Assembly: GCA_021792355.1 (NCBI GenBank)
Contig: JAJYUV010000048.1
Coordinates: forward strand, 1 to 7,256
Reading direction: 5' to 3'
From: Thermoplasmata archaeon
GTDB lineage: Archaea; Thermoplasmatota; Thermoplasmata; Thermoplasmatales; GCA-001856825
Length of the DNA: 7,256 nucleotides
Part shown: positions 6,600 through 7,256 of the stretch, in pieces
Numbering within the stretch: the stretch's first letter is position 1
Layout: the number at the start of each line of letters is the position of its first letter
Position numbers and translations under genes: made by a program
The notes under the pieces: generated by a model
What the model was told of the DNA's origin: nothing
Database searches by the model: none
The model's input: only the letters and a program-made list of their open reading frames with translations

Positions 6600-6756
6600 G
6601 ATGCCCCGGACTCTATTTCCCTAAAATACACTATTTCAGCATTGCTTCAATCTAAAGATTGCAAAGTGAATAGTCTATGTAGCCGTTATGAAGAAGTCTA
6701 TAGACAGCGGAATGAGAGCCTTTTGAGGAAGCATAGTATTCAGAATTATGTATAAC
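6600..6756. other. Non-coding spacer, probably including the terminal region of the IS256-type relic
   Basis: No supported gene on either strand. It lies between the last codon of the oxidase relic and the C-terminal end of the transposase relic, so it probably contains one insertion-sequence end and the insertion junction. The partner terminal repeat is outside the window, so neither terminal inverted repeats nor target duplications can be defined. A short inverted repeat, CAATCT-AA-AGATTG (6648-6661), is present. Confidence 0.4.
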
Positions 6757-7256
6757 CTAAGGATACCTTCCCTGAACATTTCCTTGATCTGATCTTTGCA
6801 TTTATAATATCCTTTTACGACTCTATGTGACCATTTCTCATTCAGCTCTGCCACTCTTAGATATATTATCTTCATTACGGCACTTTCACTTGGCAGTGTG
6901 TCATTTACCTTTATTCTCCGTCTAATCTCTTGTTCATCCTATCAATTACATTGGATGAATGCAGTGATCTCCTTATGCTGTCAGGATACTGGAAATATGT
7001 GAACAGGTATCCACTGAACCCAGCGGCATATTGTAAGATTCTTCCAACGCAAATATATACGTTACGGATTTCAATTCGAGCAATGTGCCCGTAATCAGTA
7101 CTTCGATGCAGTTGGGTTGGGTGTATGGTGTCATATTGACAGAGCAGTGACTCCCTTCCGGAACCATCTGGGCTGTAAATGACTGCCAGGCCTATTCAAT
7201 CACTGGAAAATGGGATTACCAGACAGATCGAGCTTCCATACTCATAACTTTCCCAG
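6757..7256 (-). pseudogene. Decayed IS256/Mutator-family transposase, C-terminal part (runs off the window)
   Basis: Read on the - strand from the window edge: ICLVIPFSSD with a probable catalytic Asp (codon 7199-7201), an in-frame TGA at 7196-7198, then a long open stretch starting IGLAVIYSPDGS and reaching YFQYPDSIRR, LHSSNVIDRMNKR. A 1-nt deletion near 6924 changes frame, after which RRRIKVNDTLPSE, KIIYLRVAELNEKWSHR and KDQIKEMF follow. A further shift near 6768 gives RYP and a stop at 6757. YP-x-SIRR, a TTN-x-IE-like block, RRRIK with a following PS motif, and YL...EKW are the C-terminal hallmarks of Transposase_mut proteins. The usual TTN-x-IE appears as SSNVID, so a conserved Glu is also altered. 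With one stop and two shifts it is inactive. The N-terminal half lies beyond 7256. Confidence 0.8.

Noticed and set aside
6648..6661. CAATCT-AA-AGATTG inverted repeat as a hairpin or terminator
   Set aside because: Two-base loop and no T-run, so a stable hairpin is unlikely; it may only be part of the insertion-sequence end.
6973..7167. 64-residue open frame on the - strand
   Set aside because: It runs in a different frame from the transposase similarity, which continues in the neighbouring frame; no recognisable protein.

Overview
This window looks archaeal, most likely from a Thermoplasmatales relative (Thermoplasma/Ferroplasma/Cuniculiplasma type). The reasons are the strong use of AGG/AGA for arginine, TATA-like boxes about 27 bp ahead of a start codon with no leader, GGTG-type ribosome binding sites, GTG and TTG starts, and a short-chain dehydrogenase that closely resembles, as I remember it, the D-aldohexose dehydrogenase AldT of Thermoplasma acidophilum. 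The species cannot be named from the sequence alone.

Layout. Positions 1-96 are a promoter region with a partly palindromic site (44-59) and a TATA-like box (66-73). Positions 97-4705 hold a compact four-gene operon on the + strand: an APC-superfamily permease (97-1596), a class III PLP aminotransferase related to glutamate-1-semialdehyde aminomutase (1613-2923), an AldT-like SDR sugar dehydrogenase (2925-3713) and a galactose-mutarotase-fold sugar epimerase (3713-4705). Gene gaps are 16, 1 and -1 nt. A 148-bp spacer follows, with a perfect 18-bp palindrome (4785-4802), a TATA-like box and a strong ribosome binding site, leading into an enolase-superfamily sugar-acid dehydratase with a TTG start (4854-6050). 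The last 1.2 kb holds no intact gene. It contains an internally deleted, frameshifted relic of a FAD/Fe-S oxidase of the glycolate or D-lactate oxidase type (6117-6599), then a decayed IS256/Mutator-family transposase on the - strand (6757 to the window edge).

How the genes may work together. The mutarotase-like protein, sugar dehydrogenase and acid-sugar dehydratase form a sensible oxidative, non-phosphorylated sugar route: anomer interconversion, oxidation of the aldose to a lactone or aldonate, then dehydration to a 2-keto-3-deoxy acid. The permease and aminotransferase are unexpected partners and suggest an amino-containing substrate; this is inference. The most interesting signal is regulatory. 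An identical 11-bp sequence, TTCTTACATGT, forms the core of the palindrome ahead of the dehydratase and of the site ahead of the permease operon. In both places it lies 6-7 bp upstream of a TATA-like box, which suggests one regulator controls both transcription units.
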